A stretch of 64,000 nt of DNA from Sphagnum magellanicum (GCA_021904315.1 CM038913.1:7625958-7689957); one strand, 5' to 3'. Counted from the stretch's first letter, positions 26,112 to 38,938 are shown. Numbers and translations are program-made. The notes: generated by a model from the letters alone, not told the origin.

Positions 26112-27725
26112 TTGCTGCTGCCATCTTCCCTTCACATGACAACAGACCATCATGCTTTTCCAGAATACCATCAGACTGCCACACCCCGGCACCCTCCAAA
26201 TCAATTTGATTGCATTGTCATTTTTGGATGCCAGAATATTTGCATTCTGGGAGCAAGCTCTGCAGAATGTGTTGCAAAAATAGAAGAAGATGCATGAGTG
26301 AAGAGGTGGGTGAAGGCTTGCTGGATTGCCAGCCTTGTAAAATCCAATCCTTCACTTTCAAGCTTCTCCATTATGGATATGCATGTTAGCATTGTTCTGG
26401 CAATTGTTTGAAGCTCAAATCTGCATTGAATGCAAAGGGAAGGGGCAGTCTGGTTTGGTTAAGATTTTGATCTGCTGGATGGTGTTTAATCTTTCAGGAT
26501 ATTAGGGATTTCAGGTTCTGTATATTTGTCTGTGAAGCAAAAAGCAATCTGTTTAGAGGGTTCCAATCCTGTAAATAACAACTTAACAATTTGCATGAAG
26601 AAGAATCATTGATAGATGCAAAGATGTGATGATCATCTCTATCTACTCTCTTATGTTGTTGAAGTGTCTGTTGCAACTGTTTCGTGAATGATGGCTTTTG
26701 TTGTAGGTCCTAGAAGAAGTAACATTAGGTCTGTCTATGTCTGTCTGTCTGTGCAGCTTGTTCTCTCCCTGAAAGAAGAAGGGCAAATGCATGTCCGTCC
26801 ATCCCACCCTGCTACTGGATTCAATCTGAAAGTTTGGCATTGTTCTTGTTTGATCTGCATGTTGAGAACACAAACCTCTCAAGAGCAAAGCTTTGTCCTA
26901 AACCCTAAACCTCTCAAGAGCAAGCTTTGTCTCTCTGTTCTTGTTTGATATAGACTCATGTTGAGGGGACAAAATCTCTAAAGAGCAAGCTTAATTGTCC
27001 CTCTGCTCTGCGTTATGAAGCTCACTGATGTGAATGCCACACAAGTGTGATGATTCTCTATCGAACATGCTCCCAACAGGTGCTGGGTGGAGCTGAAGAA
27101 TTTCCTCCTAAGACAGACCAGCAAAAAGAAGAAGGGATATGTGAGTGATGGATACTAAAAATGAGAAAATGGGTTGATGATGAAGAAGAACAATCCCTTC
27201 GAGAGGTGCTTCAGCTCTCCCACCCAACATGTGTACACATGGAGAAGGTTTTCGTGTGGGTAGGTTTAGGCACGTCACACCAGGTAGACGGAGAGACAGA
27301 GGTATGCGGCATGCCTCCAGCGATGATCGAAGCCCTTTCAAGTACGTGTCTGGAACATTTGGGTTTGTGTTTTCTTTGCATTCCCTTTTGCGTTGTTGTT
27401 CAACGTGTGGCAAGAATCGCAGCTGTGGAAGAATCCAAAGAGTTGGGAAGCTGCGCTGGAAACTCGCACACATCCCAACGCGCGTCCCCAACTCGCTCCC
27501 CTGGACCCACCCTTTGTGGTTGCCAGCGAGTCCAAGAAGTTACAAGTCCAGTCGGGAAGAAGAAGAAGAAGAAGAAGAAGAAGCACAACGAGAATTCATG
27601 GGTGGACCTACTCGCGATATTTCGGAAGTAGATTGTTGTACGTCCATCGCCAGTTTTTAGGAATTGGGTAGCAAAATAATAGCTTCTTCGCAGACGAAAA
27701 ATTGGTCCAGAATTTCGGAAGCAGA
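26112..27725. other. Spacer and 5' region before the GalT-family gene
   Basis: At about 26842-27000 two copies of a roughly 95-bp segment ('GTTCTTGTTTGAT' through 'AAGAGCAAGCTT') lie in tandem, with CTAAACCCTAAACC between them. An (AAG)n run is at about 27556-27583. The last 550 bases are GC-richer and probably include promoter and 5' UTR of the downstream gene. Long open frames here overlap on both strands and are not supported. Confidence 0.5.
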
Positions 27726-29919
27726 ATGTCTGAGCTGAGGAGAGATCCACTGGTGCAAAGATGGGTGATCATCTCCGACAAGAGAGGCAAAAGACCATCG
27801 GACTTCAAGAGAACACAGAGCACCAAAGAAGAAGAGAATATCAAACACGGGCCCTGCGCATTCTGTCCTGGGTTTGAGGAAGGAACAGGTCCAGAGACCT
27901 TTGCTGTGAGAGAAGGAGGAGAACCGAATGCTTCCGACTGGCGGGTGCGTGTCATTGTCAACAAGTTTCCAGCCGTGTCTCAAGATTTTGCTTGCGGTTC
28001 TGCTGTTGGAGAAGGAACTGTGTTCGGCGAGTGCCGTCTGCCTGCTTTCGGCTCTCATGAAGTGGTCATCGAGACTCCCAACCATGACACTCCTCTTGTT
28101 GATCTGCCTGTCTCCCATATCTGTGATGTAAGCCAGACCCATTCTCTTTTCTTCTTCTTCTTCTTCTTCTTCTTCACCATCACCACTCTTCTTCCAATCC
28201 CTTTGTTGTTCCAGGATCATGATGTTGTAGGAGAAGAGAGAGAAAAGCTCAAGAGTCTCTTGGACACTCACTGGCAGCAACAAAGATCCCCAAAAAAAGG
28301 AAGCAAGCTGATCCATGCACAAGAGGACGGAGCACTGTGATTGTTGCAAGAGAAGAGTCTTTCTTTCTCTTCTGCCAGCAGAGAATTCCCCTCTTGAAAC
28401 TTCAGCATGTGTTTCCTGGATGTTGTTTATGGACTTATTTGTTTCTTTGGACATCTCTTGTGTCTCATCGGATGCATGGAGATCTTGAAGGGATAATGAT
28501 GAGCACACCATCATCATGATGTTCAGAGAAGCATTTTCTGTAGTTGTCTCTAGTATTAGGTTTTCTCAGAAAACAGAATTTTCCTTTTTGTGGGCATTAG
28601 AACTGTTTAGTCACTATTGGTTTTTGTGTTCTTCTCCTTCAATTTGAAGTACTCTCTCTGTCTCCCTGTCTCCCTGTGTCTGTGTTGTGGTTGAGAATTG
28701 AACATTTTTGCAGGTGCTGAAGGCATATCAAGCACGCATGAAATATTTCAGAACGGATCCTCGCTTCAAATTCTGCCAGGTGAAGAAGAAGACGACAAAG
28801 ATTTGTACATGTTTTTTTCTCTCATTGTACAGAGATGTTTCTCTCTTTTTTCAAGTTTCTTGTCTTCTGCATGTATTCATGGTTGCATGGTGGTGCCATG
28901 ATGTTGCTTGGCTCTTTTACATCATTTTCTTTGGTTGCTGGTGTTATGTGTGGGTATGTATATTATTTAGGTGTTTAAGAACAGGGGTAATAGGGCAGGA
29001 GCATCCATGACACATTCGCATAGCCAAATCCTCGCACTGCCCATCATAACCCACAATACCGAGGATGAGTTGCACGGTGCGAAAGAGTACTATGATACAC
29101 ATGGTCAACGCTGCATTTTCTGTGATATTGTAGCACATGAAACTGTAAGCAAGATCCGCATCGTTGATGAGAATGAACAGTTTATAGCTTTGACTCCATA
29201 TGCACCACGATTTCCATACGAGGAATGGTTGATCCCAAAGCGACATTCTTCCAACTATGAATCAGTTGACGAGGATGAGGTCAGCTCCAAGAAAATTATT
29301 ATTCAGACTAAGTCCCTTCTTACTCCTAGGTTCCTCTGATTTGCATGACTGATTTCATTCATCTCAGTTGGCTATAATGGGTATAGCATGTAGTAGTATA
29401 TGACCTAGTAGTGATTCTGAACCACCTGCAACGAATTGAAATGTCGACTGTGAATCTTAGCTCCCAAGGCTTTGAATTTAATGCTTCTTTTTTTCTGTTT
29501 CCTGCAATCAATACAGTGGGTTGGTGATGTGTCAAAGTAAGTACTGAATGATGTGCAGATCTGATCTGGGAGCGCTCTGGGATGGATTTGTTGGTTATTG
29601 TCAACTAGTGTACTGAATTATGTCTGGATCTGATGTGGGAGTGTGCTTGGAAACTGTGCAGCTACAAAGTATGGCAGCAATATTGAAGTTGATGTTGAAG
29701 AAGATGGATGTTGCATTTTCTCAACCACCATTCAATTATGTGATTCAGACAGCGCCTCTTGATGCAGAAAACTGGGACCTACCATATTATCACTGGTATC
29801 TTCGACTCGTGCCCCATCTTGTCACTCTTGGTGGATTTGAACTTGGTAGCGGCTGTTACATCAATCCGGTCGGACCTGAGAAGGCAGCTGAATTCCTTCG
29901 CAATATTAAATTGAGTTAG
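27726..29919 (+). CDS. GalT-family nucleotidyltransferase, probably ADP-glucose phosphorylase, 4 exons, 344 aa
   Basis: Predicted exons: 27726-28127, 28714-28779, 28971-29279, 29662-29919; all introns are in phase 0. The protein opens with 'SELRRDPLVQRWVIIS', a hallmark of the GalT branch of the HIT superfamily. It has CxxC pairs at residues 44-47 and 204-207 (candidate metal ligands) and the active-site segment 'ASMTHSHSQILALP' at about 167-180. The site reads His-Ser-His (H171-S172-H173) where classical galactose-1-phosphate uridylyltransferases have His-Pro-His. The plant protein At5g18200, characterised as an ADP-glucose phosphorylase, also has the Ser form, and similarity to it runs the full length ('NYVIQTAPL', 'GGFELGSGCYINP'). 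The likely reaction is phosphorolysis or nucleotidyl transfer on ADP-glucose through a uridylyl/adenylyl-histidine. No targeting peptide is evident. Intron 1 carries a CTT repeat (about 28149-28175). Confidence 0.9.
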
Positions 29920-32455
29920 TATCATTCTCCCTTGCTTGTGTGATACCTGCAACACATACTCTCTGAATGTTCAGGCAACCGTCTTTCTTTCTCTCTCTGT
30001 TTTGCTTTTCTTTTCTTTGTTTTATTTATTTTATTTGAATTTTTTAAAAAAAAAAGGGTTTGGTAAGCAATTGCCCATTGCTGTTGGCTTAATTGTTTTT
30101 GATGGGATGATATTGCTAGTGTTTGATTTTTCAATTATTTTCCGAAAGGCATGAAATTGAGAGTCTCAGCAACAATATCTTGGGGAACTTGAAGTTTGTA
30201 CAGCATTACATAATACTAATAATAAGAAGAGCTTTAGAAGAAGCTTCAACTAGTTGTGGTAGTTGGGTGGTGATTGTTTTTTTATTTTTCTCTTGCTTTT
30301 CCGCATGGAAAAGGAAGAAGCCAATTTATTAGATTGCAGCTAGCTCTTCGAGTCAGGCTTACAGAAGAAAAGAATTGTGGCCCCTTTTTTTTCCCTTCAA
30401 TAGACATCCAACATGTGAACTACCAAAAGTAATCTGGACAGGAGATCAGATTACTTCAAAGATTCAATGAGTAGTAGAAGTGAAGAAGAATTTATAGCAA
30501 GAAGAATGACACAAAGTTTGCCAACCAAGTGTGATTTCAAATGTCTCTTTGTCCTTCTAAGTTTTTGTCGTCAATTATCATCCATATGTTTTACCTTTGT
30601 GGGTTGATTTTAGTTTGGAAGTTCAATTTGATCCATGTTGTTAAAGTTCATACATATAGTAATTTGATCCATGAACAAAGTTTTATCTATCATCAAGTTT
30701 CCATATGGCCCATCATACACAATAAACTTCATCCACAAACATAATTTTATTCATTTGTAGTACAATTCGTTTGTTTTTGAAAATTCGATCAAAAACATCA
30801 TGAATTGTGTGTGAACAATTTTTCATGCATTTGGAATACTTCATGATTGATGTTTACTTGGAAGTCTTGTTTCATTCATGTTGTAGGTTTTTTTGTCAAC
30901 AATTCTTTTCCTACCTTCTTGCTTTCCTCATTCTCTCTTAGCTCCCCCTCCTACCTCCCCCCTTCCCTCCTTTATCTTCATCTTCTTTCCTTTAAACCCT
31001 ATTGCCCCCAATTTCAAAGAAAGGGTTTGAAAAAAAATCAAAGCAAATGTGTGTTGCACATATTTCCAATAGAGGTGTTAGGACTACAACCCAAGGTTGT
31101 ATAACAAATTGAATATGACCACGAAAAGAAAATAGAAAAGAGTATTTCCAAAAGAAGGTATGAGAAGTGTGTTATGTTGCGTCTAGTTTGATATGATGAA
31201 CGAAATTCTTGAAAGCATAATAGAATTTGGATGGCACCAAAAAGCAATTTCCATTAGGGGCATGCACACGCGAGATCTAATTAAACATTCATCAACAAAA
31301 ATAAGGTGAATAACAATAGAGTGAAAATGAAACTAGGAGTGCACCTTTGTAATCTACTTCGAGCACAACTTGTAAATTTTTATTTCCATGTGAAACCAAA
31401 TGTTGGGTTTGAAAGGGATCATACGAGTTAAACTTCCCACACAATTGTAACAAGTTTGCCAAAGGTTGCTAGCAATTTTTTGCCTAAGAAAAAGATGTAA
31501 ATTGAATAGTGACATGGGAATTGTTTTCAAAATTTTCATTGGCACTTGTGAAAACATTAAAAGTTTAAAGTCTAAATTATCAAACGAGACATTACAAAAG
31601 TTACATGAGTTAGAAATACAATGTAAGAAAGTTGGAGTTATGAGAGTGAGATCAACTGAACTTGTAATCACCACAAATTTCTCTTACAATATCCAAAGCT
31701 TTGCATTGGTTTAATTATCAAGAAGATATAACATTTGTTTTATATTTGTGTTGTATGAATAAAAAATTCACAAATTTGTATGATTCTAGTGTTATCAGCT
31801 TCATTGCAAAAAAAAAAAAAGGTCTTCAATCTCCATATGAAACTTGATCGTGCCATAACCCACAAGGTTAGTTTCATTTTATTCTTTTTCATTGTATTTT
31901 AATATGTTAAAAATGATCTATTTTAATTCGTTACGATTTTCTTACATTTTGATATAATTTAATTTGATATGGTATATTTAACTTTCTAACACTTGATTTT
32001 TTTATATTAGGTTGATGGGTGTTTGATGGTCATAATTCCTTTCACTTTGCCCTATAAATGAGTTTGCTCCAAACGCAAACTTGGTGATATTTATTGACAA
32101 CCCTCTAATGGGTTGTATTTTGTAATTTGTGTAAAGTTGCTACAACATGCACTTTTGATATTCACATCAATACCACAATTGAGGTTGTTATGGTCCACCA
32201 TGCATTTGCCATGTCAAAATTCCTTGGTTGTTTCCCTTGTTCAAACTCCAATAAGAGGATTTTATGGCAAAATATTCTAGTGAAAAAATGTTTATGATCA
32301 AACTCCTTGGAGATTTGAAAGTTTTTGGTATTTTCCACTTGAGTCCAATTGGGGAACTTGTTGGATACAATGAGAAATCCCAACCTCAAGAGGTTATAGA
32401 GGTTGTTAGAGAAGTTGTTAAAGTTTTTTCTTGTGTTTGAATTTTTTTGGGATTT
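29920..32455. other. 3' region of the GalT-family gene and AT-rich spacer
   Basis: After the stop the sequence becomes A/T-rich with T-runs, as expected of a 3' UTR. From about 30540 onward I see only AT-rich intergenic DNA, with a C/T-rich patch at about 30890-31010. No gene is supported. Confidence 0.5.
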
Positions 32456-33650
32456 TGCTTTACCCCCTTCACCGCGCTTTACCCCACTTTACCTTGCTTT
32501 AATTGCCGCTTCACCCCGCTTTACCCCGCGTCATTCCACTTTACCCCCCTTTAACTCCTGCATTACCCCGCTTTACCGCGCTTTAACTCCCGCTTTACTC
32601 CACTTCCACTCGCTTTACCTCGCTTCACCGCGCTCTACAGCACTTTAACGCCCTTTACCCCCCTTTACCTCCCTTTACCTCCCTTTACCCCCCCCCCCCC
32701 CCCTCCTCCTCCCTACACGCCCTGCGTCTCCTCTTACCGCTTCCGTGTTCTCCCTTCCTTTCGCACCTCTTTCCCTAAACCCCTCCTGCCCCTCCTCCTC
32801 CGTTCTTCGCCTCTATATTTCGCCTCGCCCTAAATCTTGCTTCCCTACTTTGCTTTACCTCCTCCCCGTCTTCCCCCCCTCGCCCTCCCCGTCTTCCCCC
32901 CCTCGCCCTCCCCTTCTCCCCCTTCCCTTGCCCCTTCTCTACCCCGCTCCGTTGCGCCCGCCCCTTTCACCTTCTTTACTTCCCGCGCTCCCTTTTTTCG
33001 CCCCTTCTCGCTTTCGCCTGCACTTTAAATCCTCCTCCCTTTTCCTAAACCCTTTAACCTCAACCCCGACTTTCACCCCTATCTTCCCCGCCTTCCCCTC
33101 CGTTTATCCTAAACCCTGCTTTTATCCCCCTCCCCTCCTATTTCTTTCTCTTTTTTCTACCTTCTTCTCCGTCGCTTTCGTTGCTTTCATTTTTTCCCCG
33201 CCTGCTTTTTACGCCCCTTCTTTCTTTTTACGCCCCTTTTTTTTTCCTTCTTCCACCTATTCCTTTATTCACATTTCACCTTCCTTCCTACTTTTACCCC
33301 TATCTATATAACCCTTTCCCTCGCCCTCTCCCTGCTCTTGCCCCGTCATTCTCTTCTCCTTCTCCCCTTTTGCCGCTCCTTTTTCCGCGTCGCATCCTTT
33401 CGCTCGCCGCCTCCCCCTTCCTTCCCTTCCTCATTCCCCGCCCTTCTTCACTTACCTTTTGCCTCCCTTTCTTCCCGTTTGCTATATTTTCCCCCTCTTT
33501 TGTCTTTTCTTCCCTATAAATTCCCTTTTTTTTTTTGCGCTTCTCCTCCCCTTCCCTTGAATTATCCCCCTTATCCCTAATTTTTCGCCTTTACGCCCCC
33601 CTCCCCCACCCCCTTCTCCTGTTATGTCCCCTTATGCCCGCCCTTTTGCC
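32456..33650. repeat. Pyrimidine-rich, almost G-free tract with CGCTTTACCC repeats
   Basis: For about 1.2 kb the plus strand is nearly all C and T. The first 240 bases (about 32456-32690) are a degenerate roughly 10-bp repeat around CGCTTTACCC, ending in a C-run at about 32688-32702. The rest is C/T-rich with words such as CCCTCGCCCTCCCC. Plus-strand open frames of up to 188 codons are Pro/Ser/Phe/Leu-rich by-products of this bias and not genes. The opposite strand is a long purine tract that could form triplex or R-loop structures. Confidence 0.8.
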
Positions 33651-33838
33651 AAATCCACCTTCGCTTAAACCGTTGCCCTTTCCTCTTCTTGAATAGAAAA
33701 TCAAATCTAGAACTCGTGAGAAAATTCAGTAACAAAAGCAATCGCACTCAAGGAAAAACACACGGAAAAAATCATGTCACTTCATTTCGGAACGTCTTGG
33801 GTTACTAATCGGACGAGAACCGAACACCGATGAGTGGA

Positions 33839-33914
33839 CCGTCGATTCTCAGATGGAACCGAACACCAATGAGCAGATTGAACACCGATGAGCGGACCGT
33901 CCGAGAATCGACGG
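33839..33914. repeat. Inverted repeat enclosing GAACACCGATGAGC repeats
   Basis: CCGTCGATTCTC (33839-33850) and GAGAATCGACGG (33903-33914) are perfect 12-bp inverted complements. Around and between them 'GAACACCGATGAGYGGACCGT' appears in three related copies (about 33822, 33861 and 33880). The structure could form a 76-base hairpin. Confidence 0.7.
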
Positions 33915-33990
33915 CGATCGTACCAGACTATCACCTTCACAAGGATAATAATGACCGGCTGTAGGACATCTGCAGAAGGTCAGGTCATAC

Positions 33991-34146
33991 ATGACTTACT
34001 CCAATGGTGGATCTCAAAGATATTCTACCACTGTTAAAGACATGAAGTATCTTGAGGATGCAGTCGTGAGGAGGCCTGAGAACCCACATTGCCCCGCGGT
34101 GATGGATGCCTATCATGCGCAACAGCAGGACGAGGTTGATATCTAG
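33991..34146 (+). CDS. Short coding-like frame, possible terminal exon, unrecognised
   Basis: This 51-codon frame ends at TAG 34144-34146. It stays open upstream to an acceptor-like CTGCAG just before 33976, so it could be a last exon. The predicted text contains 'TTVKDMKYLEDAVVRRPENP' and ends 'QQQDEVDI', with protein-like composition and normal CpG content, unlike the flanking spacer. I do not recognise the family, and no upstream exon was identified. It may be a captured gene fragment or chance. Confidence 0.22.
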   Translation: MTYSNGGSQRYSTTVKDMKYLEDAVVRRPENPHCPAVMDAYHAQQQDEVDI

Positions 34147-36044
34147 CCACTAAAGCAGAATTACTCACATGTGTGTGGGTGGTTGGGTGCTGCCTTTGCT
34201 GTGTAGTGGAGCCCGGTTCATGTGCTTCTTATCAGATTCTTTGTTCACCGCATGGCATTGTGGCTTCGCAGGCCTCTTCACGGTTGCAACCACAAATTTT
34301 GCCACAAAACAAAGGCCAGACAAATGGGCATGGGATTCAAACTTTGACGAAACCATGACCAAAAAACAACGAGTGCATTCCATGTCCATTGCAGACTGAT
34401 CAAGCTGATCTTGGGATCAAAAGAAGCGGAGGAGACAAATCTCCTATAATTTATTTGAAAAGTAGGACTTGAAGGAGGGGAGGTCGGGGGGGTAGACGTA
34501 CCCGATGATGGCCTGTGGGAGAAGCACAACAACCTAGCGATGGCGGGGACACTGGGAAGCCTAGAAAACCTCTCGACGACGTTGCAGCATAGCGACTAGT
34601 GCACATGAAAGGGGAAACAATAGAAGAACGCGTGACGAGTGCCGTGTGGTCAACCAGTCCACATCTTCCGTCTCGTTCCACACCTCTGCAACACTTAAAG
34701 GGCACGAGACAAGAACGCGTCCTTAAGGATCGTCGCAAGGCCCTGGCCCGGCCCCAAAAACGAACAAGTATTTTCAGTTCTCTCCACCATAATTTGTGAG
34801 GTTATTAGGGGAGGCCCCATGAACATTGTTTTTGAGTTGTTTGGTTAGGCAATGTTTGTGGGGGCCGGGTTTTACTCGGTGCTCGTTGGTAATTCGGTCG
34901 GCTGATTGGTCACCGAACTTGTTGGCGAACTCTCTTCTCCTGACCTCGATGCATGTAATTTAATCACACTAAATCGATGCTCAAGTGAAATGGATTCTTC
35001 GAATTTTACTAGACCTGTAAATGCCATGTGAATGTCTGTGAATGTCTGTGAATGTCTGATTCTTGGTTTGTTCTTAATCTCATAGTTATCTTATTGCGTT
35101 TACTGGTTGGTTGTAATGGTTGCCAGAAAAAAGAAGGGAATTGTCCAGCTTTGGAAAATGGAGTAGGAGTAGAATTTAGGGTTGTTAGACAAGTTTTGAA
35201 TTCTTGACATTTTATGGTAAGAACTTTATATTTTATGATGTTTTTTTGTTCGGAGAATAATGTTTTAAAACAATTTGATTTGAATGGGTCTCGGAGACCA
35301 ACATGATGGAACAATAAGTTGTGAATGGTATTAGTAATACTATATAAAATATGTAAACCTATGGTTAGTAGATATGTGTTCTTCGATGGTGAATATATTA
35401 TCTGACACTTGATAATCAACCTAAAAATGGACTTGATAAATGGCATCTAGGGTTTAGTTCATTAATATACATACATATAGTTTAAAAACTAGCACACAAA
35501 AAAGGAAACTTAACTTTAAAGGAGAAATAAAAATGGTGAATAATTTTAAGAGTAATAAGGGTTAAATTTATGTTTTAGGACCTTTGACAACAACATGTTT
35601 ATTGCGGAACAACCTCATTAGACCTCTTCACGAAATTGGTTAACTCCTAAAATAATAACTGCACAACAATGTCAAAATCAAATTCTTTTAAGTTTAAAAG
35701 AAAAATAAATTAAGAGGAAGTAAAAAATTGTTGTGTACTACCATGTTTTTTAACAAAGAACGGATGTATTTTGAGCTTTGATTACTCTTGCATCAAGTAT
35801 CTCCACTAAATAAATACACTTAATGCATGTAAAATAGAAAAAAACTAACGAAGCCATTACAAGTATTTCTTTCATAGTGCTTGCAACAATGAACAACAGT
35901 TAACATTTTTTGAGCTTTCATTACTTTTGCATCGAGTATCTTCATCGCATTTAATTCTTCGCAAAAAGATTAGCCATATAACTATCACAAACATTTTTTT
36001 CACAATGCCGACAAAAATGAACAATTACCATTATGAGGACAAAT

Positions 36045-37236
36045 CTATTCGTTCTCATCATCAAAAATGTCATCACCATGCGTTTTAATAGTCACAAGCA
36101 TGTTCGGAGGTGAATTGCGGACTAGATTATCAAGTTCTGGGAACCATTCCACGTATATGGGGTGATACAATGTCATGCAACATCCGGTATACCGATCTCT
36201 TTCTGTGGCTTCTAAGTATGCATGGATGACAAGATGGTCAACCACCCCGAGGTGAACATGGGCCAGAATGTTTGGCATTTGTTTTTCCCACTCATCAGTG
36301 ACAGGGGCAAGTAACTTATGTAGGTCAACGATTAAAACGCGACCATCCTCCTTATATTCCCATGCATCGTATTCCCCGGCCCATAAAAACTTAAGGATGT
36401 TAGTTCAAACTTCCGAGGGCATGTCCATCAGGTTGGTAGCTTCGGGTTCTCCCATCTGCAAAAAATATGATTATGAGACTGGAAATATTTTGAAACAAAT
36501 GGATATAAAATTGACGCCTCTTGCAAAATCATAAACGCTGATAAAAAACCAACAACAATCGATGATCAACGCACTACCATCAAAAAGATTAACAATAACA
36601 AAAAACTAATTACACACCTTTTCAGACACACGAGCTTAAGAGTTGAACACAGTGGGAATAAGGGCTATGCGATTCAAGTATATATCAACTACTTGCCAAA
36701 ACAACCTTTATGTGAATGATTCAATGAATCGACCACCCTGTGCAACCTTTTATATTGCATTGAGTTACTTTGAGGTCTGTTTCATTTAAGGCAAGAAATC
36801 TTGGCCCGCCTACAACGATACGTTCGGGATCATAGGATTCTCAAAGCTTATTTACCTCCTTTAACGTGAGATCTTAGCATTATGAAAGACAAGCAAAAAA
36901 TCTCGTTCACATTTTCTTTTAACTACGGTTGGTAGAAAATGCTTTGCATGAGATCATCCATTTTTATTACAATGTTATCTCCGCCACGGTGTAAATCTTG
37001 TATGCAACGTTTTTGGTCGTTGAATTATTTTCTAGAAATATCAACATAAATGTTGTCAGGATTTGCTCATAAACAGGGCATGTTTTATGTTGGGGCAAAA
37101 GGAATGGGACGCAAGAGTCACGTAAAAGATCTCGCAATCCAAGTTGATCTTTGAATACGGTTTGTGTCACAATCGAAATTTTTGTTGGCTCTCGTGCGAA
37201 CGACAAATCAAACCAAGGGTTTAGGGTTATGTGCAA
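36045..37236 (-). pseudogene. Unrecognised broken coding region on the minus strand
   Basis: Three minus-strand blocks look like protein. Block A (36967-37236, 89 codons) begins 'MHITLNPWFDLSFAREPTK'. Block B (about 36728-36834) includes 'YDPERIVVGGPRFLALNETD'. Block C (36045-36455, 137 codons) begins at an ATG directly after an acceptor-like TTTTTTGCAG; it opens 'MGEPEATNLMDMPSEV', has one in-frame TGA at codon 17, then runs open to TAG. The start of block C faintly resembles an F-box helix ('MDMPSEVxTNILKFL'), but this is weak. The rest has no motif I know. I infer a decayed or captured gene. If the TGA lies in an intron, block C could instead be a real exon. Confidence 0.38.
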
Positions 37237-38938
37237 TCATAAATTAAAGCATAGCTCAGAAGAACTATTGTAGGTACATGTATAAAATCTTATAAATACT
37301 ATCGATCTAATTACATATTTGAAAAACCAAAATAAAAGAAAAAAAGAAACCTAACAATATAAAAAAATAAAAATAAGGTTGTCAAAAGTTACAAATACCC
37401 AAAAAAAGGTTGTAAAACCAAAAAAAAAAACATAAAAAAATGAGATAAACAACAAAAATCGCAAGAAGAAAAAGAAGGCGAAGAAACTACGCTTTATTTG
37501 AAAACTTAAACCCTCAAAATTTATAAAACAACCATATAGAATAAAAAGAAAAAATACACAACAAAGAAATAATTTTTGCAAACATTGTAGAAAATGAAAA
37601 TCACCAATGAAATAAGAAATATGAAACCAACCTTTCCAGCAAGCACAATAAATAAAAAAAGAAAATAATAAAACCAAGGGGAAAGTATCTATAGAAAACC
37701 CACGAAAATGGAAACTATAAAACTCTAGGAAACAAATATTCAGAAAACCATAAAATTCCCTTTTGATTTGTTACTTTCTTACTTTACTTTGTCAATAATC
37801 AAAATTTGCTAAATTGAACTGTTGATCATTGCCAAACTAGCTGCATCGCAAAATTGGAAAAAAAATGTTATCTAAGGTTTAGGGCATCCTTTTTCTAGGG
37901 GGGAAAAATTGCCCTAAAAAAATAAATAAATCCCAAATATAAGGATTTTTAATGGAGGTAGGCCTGAGGGCTCAAAACGCAATTTAAATTTTTAGAGTGC
38001 CACGTGGCATCATTTAGAACACTTTCAAAGGAAACTTGAAGGTGACCAACTGGTCATTAATGTAGGTGCCACAAGTTGGCCAGGGTGAACCGGCACCCAT
38101 GTTGGTACCTTGACCTTTTTGAGTGAGGCCTCTTAGTGGCCATCTTAAGCCCAAAAAATGTTAAATTTGAACTCAGACAACTTTATGGTTCAAGAGCTCC
38201 AGAAATACTATCTGATTCAAATGGACGGTATGTGGCATGTTTGGGATGGCTGGCAGGCGCTTGGGGAGACTGAATTTCGGTGAGGCAGCCTTGGTAAGTC
38301 ACTAAATGGTGGCAACTACCCTCCTTTAATTGCATGTTAACAACCTGGGTACAAAATGTGTTAAGACTCCTGTTTGCAGCATCCTGTAGAAGTGTAGAAG
38401 TATATTCACTAGCATTGCCCTTGTGTGTTCTCTAGGCCTTGGAGAAATCTTTTGACTTTTGTCAATCTTCTGTAGATTGTAACTGTTAAAAAAAATAGGT
38501 AGGTGTATACATAATCAGGCACTTATGACTAGCAGACACAGCTACAGGTGAAAAGAGCAGCCGAATGGTTTGTTTTATTTGTTTACCTTAGGTGGCAACA
38601 ACCATTGCCCGCCCACAATTTACTTCAACAGTAGGGGAATCAACAGGAAGTAAATCACTCGGGTGTGCTCCTAAAGGGCCCCCGTTAACTAACCATGCAT
38701 ACACTCTACACAATATTAGCTTTGTGTAGGAGGTTACATTACATGTGTTTTATGTGTTCACATCATAGAGGACCGGCCGCATGGTGTGGGAATGTCTACT
38801 ACCTGGGTAGAAGACATTCACACGACATTTTTAAAGCACAAGGTTGAAGGTTATCATGAATCTTGAACATATGCAGTTCACAAGGCATAGGAGGGGACAG
38901 AAATCACACATGCTCCGGAAAAAAAAAGTGTGAGAGAT

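Larger units (their letters stand above)
33651..36044. other. Mixed spacer with a small GC-richer island (about 33.7-34.8 kb)
   Basis: From about 33700 to 34900 the DNA has ordinary CpG content, unlike the surrounding spacer. It holds a short coding-like frame (33991-34146) and an inverted-repeat cluster (33839-33914). The rest, to 36044, is AT-rich with no supported gene. Confidence 0.45.

Noticed and set aside
27657-28517. 286-codon minus-strand open frame over the GalT-family gene
   Set aside because: It shadows exon 1 and intron 1 of the plus-strand gene, and its acidic run is only the complement of the intronic CTT repeat.
32745-33311. 188-codon Pro/Ser/Phe-rich open frame
   Set aside because: The pyrimidine tract lacks the A and G needed for stop codons, so long frames arise by chance. 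All three plus frames show the same.
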